In this document: positions 9,771 to 20,842 of the stretch, piece by piece
Position numbering within the stretch: the first letter of the stretch is position 1
Layout: every line of letters begins with the position of its first letter
Translations under genes and position numbers: made by a program
Origin: Closterium sp. NIES-65
Taxonomy: Eukaryota > Streptophyta > Zygnematophyceae > Desmidiales > Closteriaceae
Assembly (NCBI GenBank): GCA_948144175.1
Contig: CANXME010002275.1
Span: forward strand, 3,905,001-3,969,000
Reading direction: 5' to 3'
DNA: 64,000 nucleotides
Notes under the pieces: model-generated
Told to the model about the DNA's origin: nothing
Seen by the model: only the letters and a program-made list of their open reading frames with translations
Databases searched by the model: none

Positions 9771-10395
9771 GTGGCCAGGGGCGGCTGCTGCAGGGGCGGC
9801 CACTTCAGGGGCGGCTGCTGCAGGGGTAGCGGCTACAGGGGCGGCTGCTGCAGTGGCGGCTGCTCCAGGGGCGGCTGCTTCAAGGGCGGCGGCTCCAAGG
9901 GCGGCTGCTGCAGCGGCGGCTGCTCCAGGGGCGGCTGCTGCTGGGGCGGCTGCTCCAGGGGCTGCTGCTGCAGTGGCGGCTGCTGCATGGGTAGCGGCTC
10001 CAGGGGCGGCTGATGCAGCGGCGGCTGCTCCAGGGGCGGCTGCTGCTGGGGCGGCTGCTCCAGGGGCTGCTGCTTCAGGGGCGGCGGCTCCAGGGGCGGT
10101 TGCTGCAGCGGCGGCTGCTCCAGGGGCGGCTGCTGCTGGGGCGGCTGCTCCAGGGGCTGCTGCTGCTGGGGCGGCTGCTCCAGGGGCTGGTGCTGCTGTG
10201 GCGACTGCTGCAGGGGTAGCGGCTCCAGGGGCGGCTGCTGCAGCGGCGGCTGCTACTGGAGCGGCTGCTGCTAGGGCGGCTGCTCCAGGGGCTGCTGCTG
10301 CAGTGGCGGCTGCTGCAGGGGTAGCGGCTCCAAGGGCGGCTGCTGCAGTGGCGGCTGCTCCAAGGGCGGCTGCTTCAGGGGCGGCGGCTCTAGAG
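9771..10395. repeat. GGCGGCTGCTCCAGGG array, left arm of a giant fold-back
   Basis: 15-bp units of GGCGGCTGCTCCAGG/GGCGGCTGCTGCAGG repeat for about 620 bp. The reverse complement of the same unit repeats at 10,757-11,155, so the two arrays can pair across a spacer of about 360 bp of B-type GCGGCCCC leader DNA. The Ala-rich frame across it is an artefact of the period of 15. Confidence 0.75.
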
Positions 10396-10756
10396 CCGCC
10401 CTTCCAGGCCCCTCGCGGCCCCTAGCGGCCCTATCGCCGTCCCTAGCGGCCCCGTTGCAGCCTCCCTACCTACGCGGCCCCGTTGCCGCCCCTATGCGGC
10501 CCAGTAGCCGCCCCTAGCAGCCCCATACCCGCCCCTACACGGCCCCGTCGCCGCCCCTAGCGGCCCCGTAGCCGCTCCCCTCCCTACACGGCCTCGTCGC
10601 CGCCCCTACGTGGCCTCGTAGCCGCCCCAACGCGGCCACGTTGCCGCCCCTAGCGGCCACGTCGCCGCTCCCCTCCCTACGCCGCCCCGTCGCTGCCCCT
10701 AGCGGCCCCGTTGCCGCCCCTACCCAACCCCGTCGGCCCCCCTAGCGGGCAGCCGA

Positions 10757-11155
10757 GCCGCCGAGCTGACAAGCAGAAGCAGCCGCCACTGGAGCAACCG
10801 CCACTGCAGTAGCCGCCCCTGGAGCAGCTGCCACTGCAGCTGCCGCCCCTGGAGCAACCGCCACTGCTGCAGCCGTCCCTGGAGCAGCCGCCACCGCAAC
10901 AGCCGCCCCTATAGCAGCCGCCACTATAGCAGCCGCCCCTGGAGCAGCCGCCACTGCACAGCCGCCCCTGGAGCAGCTGCCACTGCAGCTGCCGCCCCTG
11001 GAGCAACCGCCACTGCTGCAGCCATCCCTGGAGCAGCCGCCACTGCAACAGCCGCCCCTATAGCAGCCGCCACTAAAGCAGCCGCCCCTGGAGCAGCCGC
11101 CACTGCACAGCCGCCCCTGGAGCAGCCGCCCATGGAGCAGCCGCCCCTGGAGCAG
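10757..11155. repeat. CTGGAGCAGCCGCC array, right arm of the fold-back
   Basis: Units of CCGCCCCTGGAGCAGCCGCCACTGCA repeat for about 400 bp, the inverted counterpart of 9771-10,395. Higher-order repeats are visible: two blocks of about 130 bp starting near 10,800 and 10,940 are nearly identical. Confidence 0.7.
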
Positions 11156-11335
11156 CCCCCACAGCAGCAGGAGCCACGGAGCTCTTGCTCTACAGTGGTA
11201 GTGGCATCGCCGTTGCTGCCGTTGTCCGCCTGCCCTTCTAGCCACTGGTGAGCATTGCCCTGCCCATACTGCTGTTACTGCTGCTCTTTCTACTGCTGCT
11301 CTTTCTACTGCTAATTCTGCTCCTGGCGTGGCCAG

Positions 11336-11860
11336 ATGCAGCTCCAGCGTCGCCCGTATGAGTCCCTCACCCCCCAACAGCTTCGTGAATGGTACGCTAG
11401 TTGGGGTTGTCGGGGTGGCCGTAGTGGGAGTCGTCCTAGAGTGAGTAGTTCCGCAGCTGCTTGTAGAGGCAAGATGCTGCTCCAGCCTCCCCCGCGTGAG
11501 TCCCTCACCCCCCAACAGCTTCGTGAGTGGTACACTAGTTGGGGTTGTCGGGGTGGCAGTAGTGGGAGTCGTCCTAGAGTGGGTAGTTCGGGAGTTTCTC
11601 GCAGTGGCCAGGTGCAGCAGCAGCGTTCTCCGGGCGAGACTCTTTCACCCCAGCAACTTCGTAAGTGGTACGCTCAGAGTGGAGGGTCTCTGAGTAGTGC
11701 TCGCTGCCCGTACGTTATTAGCACGGGTGTCCGGACTGGTCAAACTTGCGGGACGCGTAGTCAGACAGAGTCCCGCTGCTTCACGCGTCTGAGCGACGCT
11801 TGGTGTACAGAGTTTGGCGACGACGCTGAGCTCCCTGACTGGGTGGAGCTCCTTAGGTAG
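11336..11860 (+). pseudogene. B-0 gag C-terminal region with three REWY modules
   Basis: The frame encodes three consecutive modules: SLTPQQLREWYASWGCRGG, SLTPQQLREWYTSWGCRGG and TLSPQQLRKWYAQSGGSL. Then comes the conserved Cys/His segment (CPYVISTGVRTGQTCGT... RCFTRLSDAWCTEFGDDAEL) found before the protease in B-1, B-2, B-3 and B-4. The frame ends at TAG 11858-11860, where B-1 has CAG (18,228-18,230), and continues in frame beyond it. B-1 has two modules and the other copies have one, so the module has been tandemly amplified here. Confidence 0.7.
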
Positions 11861-11905
11861 AGGGTAGATATCTTTGCTCTTGACTATAATGCTATTCTCA
11901 CTGCA

Positions 11906-13042
11906 ATGTATGCATTGTCTACTAGTGCCAAGGGAGTCTGTCATCTGTGTGTGCCGCATGACCCTAGTATCCAGCCCGCTGCTCTAGGTGCGGGTGAGGC
12001 TGCTGCTCTAGGTGCTAGTGCGTCTGCTGCCCCAGGTGCTGGTGAGTTTGCCCTCTTAGGCACTACGTCGGCTCAGGCCTTAAACACCTTCACCCTTGAC
12101 TCGGGTGCTTCCCGCTCCTTCTTTCGAGACCACACCACGCTTACGCCGCTTAGTCGGCCGGTTGTGGTCTCCCTGGCGGACCCCTCTGGGGGTCCTGTCC
12201 TTGCTAGCTTCTCCACTGTCTTACCATGCCCAGCAGCCCCCTCTAGCACCCTGACAGGTCTCTACCTCCCCTCGTTCTCTACAAACTTGGTGAGTGGAGC
12301 TGATCTACAGGATAGGGGGGTTGACCAGCTCAAACCTGCGAGTCAGCGGGTGACCCACTGCACGTGTGCTCGGACAGGCCGACACTTAGCCACGTTCACC
12401 GGTCTCCCGGGGTCAAGCCTGTACACACTTACTACTCAGTCTCCTCCGACTGCTGAGTCTGGTCAGGTAGCTGCATCGAGTCAGGTGTTTGCTGCAGCGT
12501 CCAGGTCTGGTCCGAAGTCTGCTCCCTGCTCGTGTCGTCTGCTGTCCCACCAGACTCTCCTTTGGCACCACCGCCTTGGTCACCCCTCCTTGCCTCGTCT
12601 CCGAGGCATGGCCTCCTGTGTCCTTGTCTCTCGTCTTCCCCGGCCTCTCCCTCCCCTACCTATGTGGCCTGGCCCTACCTGCGTCCCCTACGTCAAAGGG
12701 CGACAGCGCGCTGCCCCTCACTCCTCCAAGTTTCCTCCGATAGAAGCTCCGTTGCGGACTCTTCACATGGACGTGTGGGGCCCAGCCCACGTCGGTGGAC
12801 AGGGGCAAGAGCGTTACGTCCTGTTGGTGGTTGACGACTACTTGCGTTACAACACAGTCTTCCCCTTGCGCAGCAAGGGTGACGTCACTAAGGTGTTGAT
12901 CGACTGGATCCGCGCAGCTCGTCTCCTACTCAGAGTGAGTTTTGGCTCGGACTTTCCTGTTCTGCGTCTGCACTCGGACAGAGGCGGGGAGTTTTCCTCT
13001 GCCCGTCTCGGAGCCTTCTGTCGTGCACAGGGCATCACTTAG
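11906..13042 (+). pseudogene. B-0 protease and integrase
   Basis: In one frame: the pre-protease Ala/Gly repeats (ALGAGEAAALGASAS), aspartic protease TFTLDSGASRSFFRD, then SFSTNLVSGADLQDRGVDQ, the HHCC region (LLWHHRLGHPS and CVPYVKGRQRAAPHSS, where the first Cys of the usual CVPC has a Tyr neighbour), and the integrase core with HMDVWGPAHV, VVDDYLRYNTVFPL and HSDRGGEFSS. It stops at TAG 13040-13042; the equivalent codon in B-2 is CAG (36,619-36,621). The catalytic Asp residues are present; the third acidic residue lies beyond the stop in SPQQNGIAKHR, where the usual Glu is Lys. Confidence 0.8.
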
Positions 13043-13062
13043 ACCTTCACGCTTCCGGACTC

Positions 13063-14704
13063 TCCACAGCAAAATGGGATTGCTAAGCACCGCATTGGCA
13101 TGGTCATGGACGTCGCTAGTACGTCCATGATCCATGCGGCTGCCCCCCATTTTCTGTGGCCGTTTGCGGTTTAGTACGCGGCGCATCAGCTCAACTTTCA
13201 GGCCCAGATCTCCTTGCCTGAGACCTCCCCCACCTTCAGGTGGACCGGGAAGGTTTGCGATGCGTCTGCGTTTCGGGTCTGGGGATCTTAGGCGTTTGTC
13301 CGCGACTTGTCTGCGGACAAGCTGTCCCCCAATGCTATTCCCTGCGTTTTCCTTGGCTTCCCCCCTGACGCGCCTGGGTGGCAGTTTTACCACCCCACCT
13401 CGCGCCGCGTTCTGCCCTCCGAGGATGTCACCTTTGACGAGTCGGTGCCTTACTACCATCTCTTCCCCTACCATACTGCGCCCCTCTCCCCGCCGCCGCT
13501 CTTCCTTGCGCCAGGTCCTCCCCCAATAGACCCCCTCCCCCCTTAGGGTCCTGCCCCGTCAAGTGTGTCCCATGTAGACGCAGTCGAGCCTGTCGAGGTA
13601 GTTGTTTACTCTGGTGCTGCTAGAGGTGCTGAGCTTGCGGGTGCCGGGTCTGGGGGTGCTGGGTATTGGGGTGCTGAGACTGGGGGTGCTACTGGGGCTA
13701 TAGGAGTTGGTCTCGCTAAGGCTGCTGGCGGTGCTAGTGTTTCTACTGGCGCTGGTGCGTCTAGGGGTGCTGTTGAGACTTCTGGAGCTAACGGTCCTAC
13801 TGGAGTTGGTGCTGCTGGAGATGGAGCTGCTGGGGGTGTTGGCGCTGGCGATGCTGCTGGCGCTAGTGCTTGTGAGGGTGCTAGAGTTGGCGCTGTTGGA
13901 GCTGGAGGTGCTGCTGGCGCTGGTGCTGCCGTTGGGGGTACTGGTGCTGTCCCTGCTGGTTTTGGAGACGCTGCGTGGCCGCGGCCGTAATTTGTTCAGC
14001 TCCTCGAGTAGGTTCTTGGTCTCCCGCCCTCTATTGGTCCTGCTCCTTCCTTAGAGTGTCCACAGCCTGTCCAGTTGCTGTCACAGTTACACTCCGCCTC
14101 CCCTCTACCTGCTCCTTCTCCCTACACTGGTCCTAGTGGAGGTCTTGCTGAGCGTCTTGAGCCTGCGTCTCGTCCTGCGTTGCGTGTTCGTGCTGCTCGC
14201 ACTAGTGGTCGTACTGCGCGTCCGCGTCCTCCTGCGGTCCCCGGCACACACCAGATCGCGCTGCGTCCTTCTACTGCTCCTCTGTGTCTCCCTTTGCCAT
14301 CTCCTCCACAGTCCTCCCTTCCTACTCTTGCAGACCCGGGGTCGGACTCTCTTCGTGCTGCCAGTCGTACTGTCATGCGTCTCGTGGCTACTATTGTCAC
14401 TGGCCCTTCCTTTGAGTCCACTGCTGCGTCTGCCCTAGTTGCTGAGCCTGTCGACTTCGTCGCTCGCTGTCGTCTAGACTACGCTGCTAGTCTCGTTGCT
14501 GAGTTTGAGTCTGTCTGTCCTCCGTCCGTCGGGGGTGAGTGTGCTCTTGGCACAAACGTCATTGAGGACAACCAGAAGGAGCTCCTTTGCTTTGCTGCTA
14601 CTTTGCCCCATCTCGTGTCCACGCTGATTGCCCCTAAGGGAGACCCGAATGCACCAAACATCCCGACTCCTCGACCGTACGCTAAGGTGATTGAGGGTCC
14701 CTAA
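13063..14704 (+). pseudogene. B-0 integrase C-terminus and linker
   Basis: After the stop, integrase continues (QQNGIAKHRIGM, then KLSPNAIPCVFLGFPPDAPG and TSRRVLPSEDVTFDESVPYY). It is interrupted by CAG-to-TAG stops at 13,172-13,174 and near 13,544. From 13,600 to 13,960 a 15-bp repeat (GGTGCTGGGTCTGGG-like) encodes GAG/GAEPG-type units, followed by Ser/Pro/Arg-rich linker and the pre-RT block SFESTAASALVAEPVDF, ending at 14,704 in TAIEGPY-equivalent sequence with a stop. Confidence 0.65.
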
Positions 14705-14712
14705 TCCTCTCA

Positions 14713-16240
14713 GTGGCTGTCGACCATGGACGCAATGATGGCTTCTTGGAAGTCCACAAGCACCTACGTGGAGGAGGTTCCCCCACCTGGGGCGAACATC
14801 GTCAGTGGCATGTGGATTTTCAGGGTGAAACGGCCGCCGGGTTCTCCGCCTGTCTTCAAGGCGCGTTACGTGGCTCGAGGCTTCAGTCAGTGGTAGGGAG
14901 TTGACTACTTTCAGACCTTCTCTCCCACCCTAAAGATAACCACTCTTTGGGTGCTGCTGCACATAGCCGCTCAGCGCGACTACGAGCTTCACTCTCTTGA
15001 CTTCAACACGGCTTTCTTGCAGGGCAGTCTGCATGAGGAGATGTGGCTGCGCCACCCACCTGGCTTCACTGGGTCGTTTCCTCCCGGTACCCAGTGGAGC
15101 CTCCGGCGGCCAGTCTATGGTCTCCGCCAGGCGCCCCGTGAGTGGCACGACACACTGAGGACTACACTTGCAGCTCTTGGGTTTGCTCCTTCTACTGCTG
15201 ACCCATCGCTGTTTCTACGCACCGACACCTCTTTTCCGTTATTCTACATCCTCGTGTACGTCGACGACTTGGTCTTTGCTACAGCTGACACTTCTGGATT
15301 CGCCCACGTGAAGTCCGAGCTGCAGAAGAGACACACGTGCACAGACCTGGGTGAACTGCGCAGCTACCTTGGCTTGCAAATCACCCGGGACAGAGCACAG
15401 CGCACCATTACCCTGACTCAGTCACACATGGTGCAGCAGGTCCTTCAGCGCTTTGGCTTCACGTACTCCTCGCCTCAGGCCACTCCTCTGTCCACTCGCC
15501 ACTCGCTCTCAGCTCTGCCTTCGGATGAGTCTGTAGAGCCGAGTGGCCCGTACCCAGAGCTTGTTGGCTGCCTCGTGTACCTGATGACTTGCACATGACC
15601 AGACCTTGCACACCCTCTTAGTATATTGGCACGCTATGTTGCTCCTGGGAGACACCGACCAGAGCACATGGCTACAGCGAAGAGGGTGTTGCACTACTTG
15701 TGCAGTACGTTGGGCATGGGGCTAGTGCTTGGAGGGCGACGCCGAGTGGTCCTCACAGGTCACACAGACGCTTCTTGGGCTGACGACTAGGCTACACAGC
15801 GGTCATCACAGGGCTACACCTTCAGCCTTGGTTCCGGCTCTGTTTCGTGGCGGTCTACCCGCTCGTCTTCTGTTCTCGGCTCGAGCTGTGAGGCCGAGAT
15901 CTACGCCGGGGCCATGGCTGCACAGGAGTCACGCTGGCTCACCTACTTGCTGACTGACCTAGGAGAGCTGCCTCGTTCTCCTCCAGTTCTGTACGTAGAC
16001 AACAAGGCCATGCTGGCCCTGTGTCGGGAGCACAGACTGTAGCACAGAACGAAGCACATTGCTCTTTGCTACTTTCTTGCTCGTGAGCTGCAGCAGCGTG
16101 GTCAGCTGCGCCTTGCTTACGTGGCCTCTGAGGCCAACACTGCTGATATCTTTACCAAGGCACTTCCGCCTTGTGATCATCAGCGCTTCCGTACGATGCT
16201 AGGTCTTGTGCCTACTTGGCCTCACTTGCTCACTTCTTGA
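14713..16240 (+). pseudogene. B-0 reverse transcriptase and RNase H
   Basis: The RT starts around the SASMAS..STWKS-like block near 14,720. From 14,951 it is open and has DYELHSLDFNTAFLQGSLHE, RRPVYGLRQAPREWHDTL and the intact catalytic box YVDDLVFATAD. RNase H follows, with stops near 15,598, 15,788 and 16,040, and ends ADIFTKALPPCDHQRF... HLLTS at TGA 16,238-16,240. Stops at 14,895 (GGTAGGGAG for a Gln codon) and 15,788 are at CAG positions in other copies. Confidence 0.8.
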
Positions 16241-16437
16241 CCTTGCTTGTACTGTGATCTTTCTATACCTGCACTTGCTTGTTTACCTTTTTATATGATC
16301 TTGCGTGTGAACTTGCCTTCTGGCCTTGCTCTTGTGTTCGGACTGTGTGGTGACGTTGTGATCCACCCTGAGCTTGCTTTGCTTTGCTTGATTGGTCTTG
16401 TGACCTCTTGTTCTCCCCCACTTTGCCTATGGGGGTG

Positions 16438-16562
16438 TGTCAAACTCATATTATATAGCTTGTGTAGGCTATAGTGGGGTAGACACTATGGGGTACAATT
16501 TCCTAGGGTTTCCTACTTGTACCCAACTTTGTGCTAGTTCATTCATTCCTCATTTCTTAACA
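16438..16562 (+). repeat. B-0 3' LTR (125 bp)
   Basis: TGTCAAACTCATATTA...CATTTCTTAACA, preceded by the polypurine tract CTATGGGGGTG. The right flank is GCTTC; no matching left flank was found. The next 132 bp (16,563-16,694) hold no recognisable feature. Confidence 0.85.
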
Positions 16563-16694
16563 GCTTCCGCGAATACATCACTATCTGAGGCTTTAGTCTT
16601 GAAAATGATCCTAAGGGCCTTTTTCAGCCCAACATACTAGCGCTTCATCGGCGTTCCATGCATGTTTGTTTTTTACAACAAGTAATGTAGTAAA

Positions 16695-16871
16695 TGTTGG
16701 AGTATGAAGGGAATTACACTTGAGCGTTTTTGTAGGTGCAGCAATATCGCACCCGCTACTATCGAACCAACGCTAGCAGCAGTATCGGATCAGCCCATAC
16801 CAAGGGCAGGAAGGTCAACGGTCGATTAGTCAACTGTCGCAATTGTTGACCATATGGACCGACGATTGACT
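16695..16871 (+). mobile_element. Family E 5' LTR, left part
   Basis: TGTTGGAGTATGAAGGG starts a more AT-rich segment that is interrupted at 16,871 by B-1 (target duplication TGACT at 16,867-16,871 and 32,129-32,133). Joining it to 32,134-32,410, which ends TTCTAACA next to a PBS, gives an LTR of about 455 bp. The exact left boundary is inferred from the TGTT start only. Confidence 0.6.
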
Positions 16872-17001
16872 TGTCAAACTACGTGTTGCTTGTTGTGTAG
16901 GCTGTAGTGGGGTAGCCCATGTGGGGTACAACCCAAATTAGGGTTAGCTTATTGTACCCATCCTGCTTCTAGTGGATCCATTCCTCGTTCTATATTTCAC
17001 A
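16872..17001 (+). repeat. B-1 5' LTR (130 bp)
   Basis: TGTCAAACTACGTG...TATATTTCACA, followed by a mutated PBS. It is nearly identical in its first 60 bases to the LTR at 32,000. Confidence 0.9.
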
Positions 17002-17079
17002 TCGTATTAGAGTAGGTTCCCTAGTATGAACGTTTTTTTCCCTAGTATGATCGTGTTTTTTTTCCTCCCCTGCTCGAAG

Positions 17080-17590
17080 CGCGCCTCGAGCCTACCTCCC
17101 CTACGCCGTTGCGCGCCCTGCTCTACTGCCGCCCGTAGCGGCCCTGCCCTACCGGCCCGTCGCGGCCCTGCCCTAACGGCCCGTCGCGGCCCTGACCTAG
17201 CCGCTCTTCGCGGCCCTGCCCTGCCGCCACCCGTCGCGGCCCTGACCTAGCCGCTCTTCGCGGCCCTGCCCTGCCGCCACCCGTCGCGGCCGTGCCCTGC
17301 TACCGCCCCGTCGCGGCCCTGCTCTACCTAACCCCTCGTCAAGGCCCTGCCTTGCACCCGCTCCTGGTAAGCGCATCGCCCCTGCCCTGCCCATTGCGTC
17401 ACCCTAGGGCACACGCACCGCCCCTGCCCTGCCCGTCGCATCGCCCTAGGGCCCGCGCGCCGCCTCTGCCCTGCCCGTCGCGTCGCCCTAAGGCCCGCGC
17501 GTCACCCCTGCCCTGCCCGCGCGTCACCCTAGGGCCACCGCGCCGCCTTGCCCTGCCCATCGCGTCGCCCTAGTGCACGGGCGCCGCCCT
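17080..17590 (+). repeat. GC-rich leader array of B-1
   Basis: Repeats of CGTCGCGGCCCTGCCCTACCGGCC-like units and later CGCGTCGCCCTAGGGCCCGCG-like units. They have the same position as the leaders of other B copies but a different unit. Confidence 0.7.
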
Positions 17591-17837
17591 GTGCAAGCCG
17601 CCTGCGCGCAGACCTTTGCAGCCCATGCGCCACCCGTCTGCAGCCTACGAGCCTCCCCTGCAGCCCGCAAACCGCCCTTGCAGCCAGCGCGCCTTCCTCT
17701 TGCAGCCAGCGCCCTGCCCCTGCAGCCCGCGAGCCGCACGTGCAGCCCTAGGTGCTGCTGCCCTAGGATCTACTACAGCTACTACTGCTACTACTACTGC
17801 TACTGCTGCTATTGCTGCTACTACTACTACTGACGGT

Positions 17838-19462
17838 GGCCAGATGCAGCTCCACCGATGTCCGCATGAGACCGTCACGCCCCAGCAGCTTTGTGAGTGG
17901 TACGCTAGTTGGGGTTGTGGCTGCGTCCGTCGTGGCACTCGCCCTGGAGATGGTCATTCGGGAGCTTCTAGCAGCGGCCAGATGCAGCTCCAGCGGCGTT
18001 CGCGCAAGACCCTTACGCCTCAGCAGCTTCGTGAGTTGTACGCCCAGAGTAGAGGGTCTCTGAGTACCGTTCGCTGCCCCTACCTCATTCGCACAGGTGA
18101 TCGGGCTGGTAAGACTTGCGGGACAGTTGGTCACACACAGTCCTGCTGCTTCGCCAGTCTGAGCGACGCCTGGCATACCGAGTTTGGCGACGAGGCTGAG
18201 CTCCCCACCTGGCTGGAGCTGCTTAGGCAGCGGGTATATATCTTTGCTCTTGACTATGATGCTATCCTCACTGCCAAATATGCATTGCCTACTAGTGCTG
18301 AGGGTGCTTGTTATCTGTGTGTACCGCCTAGCCCAGGTATAGAGTCTGCTGCTCAAGGTGCTAGTGCGTCTCCTGCTCTAGGTGATGGTGAGGCAGTTGC
18401 TCTAGGTGCTGGTGAGTCTACTGCTCCGGGTGCTGGTGAGTCGGCTCTCTTGTACTGCGCCTGCTGAGGCCTTCCACACCTTCACTCTTTACTCAGGTGC
18501 TTCCCGCTCCTTCTTTCGCGATTGCACCACACTCACGCTGCTCAGTTGGCCGGTTGCAGTCTCCCTGGCAGACCTCTCTGGGCCCCAGTCCTTGCGCACT
18601 CTTCCACGGTCCTGCCGTGTCCGGCCGTCCCGTCTAGCTCACTATCAGGTCTTCACCTCCCCTTGTTCTCTACAAACTTGGTGAGTGGAGCTGACCTCCA
18701 GGACCAGTGGATTGACCAGTTCACACCTGGAGGTCAGCGTGTGACCCACTGTACGTGCTCCCGGACCGGCCGGCACCTTGCCACGTTTACCCGTGTGCCT
18801 GGCTCGTGTCTGTACACACTTACTACTGTGTCCCCTCAGGTAGCTGCATCTGTGTCTGCGTCAGGTCCGCTAGCGGCTCCCTACTCGTATCGCGCTCTGT
18901 CGCACCAGAGTGTCCTTTTGCACCACCGTCTTGGTCACCCCTCAATGCAGCGCCTGCGTGGCATGCACCGACGTGTCCTGGTCTCTGGTCTTCCAAGGGT
19001 TCTCCCTCCTCTCCCACCCTCCCCTGCCCCTCCCTGCCTTCCTTGTGTCAGGGGGCGGTAGTGCGCTGCTCCTCACTCCTCGTTCCCCCCGACAACTGCT
19101 CCCCTGCAGACCCTGCACATGAACGTGTGGGGCCGAGCCCACGTTTGTGGACTTCCTGCTGGTTGTTGACGACTACTCGCGTTACACCACGGTCTTCCCC
19201 TTGCGCACCAAAGGTGAGGTCCTTGATGTTTTGATCCTTTGAATGCACGCTGCCCGTCTCCAGCTCCGCGAGCGGTTCGGGACGGATTGTCCCGTCGTGC
19301 GTCTGCACTGTGACATATGTGGGGAGTTTTCCTGCGACCTTCTGCAGAGCTTTTGTCGTGGGGAGGGCATTCGCCAGACAATCACGCTTCCGGCCTCTCT
19401 GCAGCAGAATGGGGTTGCTGAGCGCCGCATTGGCTTGGTCATGGAGGTCGCTCATACCTCAA
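17838..19462 (+). pseudogene. B-1 gag C-terminus, protease, integrase N-terminal half
   Basis: Two REWY modules are present (TVTPQQLCEWYASWGCG and TLTPQQLRELYAQSRG), then the CPYLIRTGDRAGKTCG segment and protease. In the protease box the catalytic Asp codon is TAC, giving FTLYSGASRSFF, so the enzyme would be inactive even without the frameshift near 18,467. The pre-integrase region (LLHHRLGHPS, CLPCVRGR, stop at 19,061) and the integrase core (VVDDYSRYTTVFPL, HCDICGEFS instead of HSDRGGEFS) follow in shifted frames. The C element interrupts at 19,462. As in B-0, no conserved gag head is present between leader and modules. Confidence 0.75.
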
Positions 19463-19703
19463 TGTTAAAGTTATATTTAATATCTATCCTGCTTGCTGTA
19501 GTTATTGTAGTGTAGTTCTTTCATTCCTTGTTTGGTGGTGCACCTTCTTTGTTTCTTTGCTATATGTTCTTGCAAACCTATACTGAAGCTAATCATTCTC
19601 GATATTCTCCTTGGCACAACTCTCTCTACTCCCGCTTGGCCTAGGCTACTAAGCCTAGGCCTTCTAGTTAAACCCGTTCGCTAGTTAAGACGCTATCGTG
19701 ACA
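19463..19703 (+). repeat. Family C 5' LTR (241 bp)
   Basis: It contains GTTTGGTGGTGCACC and a hairpin GGCCTAGGCT-ACTA-AGCCTAGGCC at 19,638-19,661. The latter also occurs in the 3' LTR and in a relic at 40,017. Confidence 0.9.
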
Positions 19704-20356
19704 TGGTATTGAGCTATCAAGGTCCTAGACCTACGCTAATGGGCCCACCATTCCCGCCCGTTGCTGTCCGTAGACCCGCCCGTTGCATCCTGCACATGGC
19801 GAGCGCCTTGCTGGCCCGTCGCGCCACGCTTGCCTCGTCGTACCCTCGCTGGCGAAAATGCAACATTCGGGTTGCGAAGGTTGCCACGAACTGCATGCTG
19901 GCCGTTGTGGCCTTGCATCGTCGCCACCGGCAGCGCCAGCCGTGACATTTGCGCCAATCAGCGCGAATCGCGACAAAATCACCAGCAGCCCTAGCCGCTC
20001 CTTCGCCCGCCGTCGCTCTGCCTGTCGCAATCCCCCCGCCCCCTGCCCGTCACCCCCCCCCCCCCCCTAGTCGCGACTGTTCGCGTGTGCAGCGGCGGTC
20101 GCTGTGGGGGGGAGAGGGAGGAGGGGACGGGAGTGGCCGCGGAACTCTGCGGGGGGGAGAGGGAAATGGGGACGGGAGTGGCGGCGGAACACCTCCATTG
20201 ACCACCAGCGCACCTGCAGTCCTTGCCGCTGTCCCCGTCGCCTCCCCTTTCCCCGTCGTGGCCCCTTCACGTCACCCCCTATCGCGGCTATTCTCGTGTG
20301 CAGCTACAGTGGCAGGGGGGGATGAGAGGGACGGGGGAAGGGCTTGGCGGGACCGT

Positions 20357-20705
20357 CAGCAGCACCACCGCCAGCAGAGAGACCCCGCCAGCAACACCAC
20401 CGCCAGCAGCACCACCACCAGCAGAGAGACCCCGCCAGCAGCACCACCGCTGGCAGAGAGACCCCGCCAACAGCTACACCGCCAGCAGAGAGACCCTGCT
20501 GGCAGCAACACTGCCGGCAGACACCCCGCCAGCAGCACCACCGCCAGCAGAGAGACCCCGCCAGCAACACCACTGCCAGTAGAGAGACCCCGCCAGCAGC
20601 TACACCGCCAGCAGAAAGACCCCGCCGGCAGAGACCCCGCCAGCAGCGACACCGCCGGCAGAGACCCCGCCAGCAGCGCCACCGCCAGCAGAGACCCCCG
20701 CAAGT
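20357..20705. repeat. GAGAGACCCCGCCAGCAGC array in element C
   Basis: About 14 units of 18-33 bp built from CAGAGAGACCCCGCCAGCA and CACCACCGCCAG blocks. Several frames are open on both strands because of base composition; none looks like a protein domain. Confidence 0.7.
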
Positions 20706-20842
20706 GTCGCCGTGAGATGAAGCAGAACTGCCGCCTCTTCTTCCTCTCGCTCCCTCCCACTTCTACCGTAAGGGGGGAGGGGGGGGGACTGAGGGGGTGG
20801 TAGTAAGGATTCTGCAAGGACTGCCGTGGGTGGGGCAGGGGT

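Larger units (their letters stand above)
11277..16562 (+). mobile_element. B-0: family B copia element, 5' LTR not found
   Basis: The order is gag C-terminal modules, protease, integrase, linker, RT, RNase H, a polypurine tract (CTATGGGGGTG ending at 16,437) and a 3' LTR at 16,438-16,562. GCGGCCCC leader-like DNA at 10,430-10,750 suggests that the element originally began before the fold-back arrays, but no 5' LTR or PBS is recognisable upstream. The conserved gag head (MATPSVLTFDAEG) is absent, as in B-1. Confidence 0.8.

Noticed and set aside
9853..10425. 190-codon Ala/Gly-rich frame
   Set aside because: Produced by a 15-bp repeat; all frames on both strands are open over the array and no start context or domain supports it.
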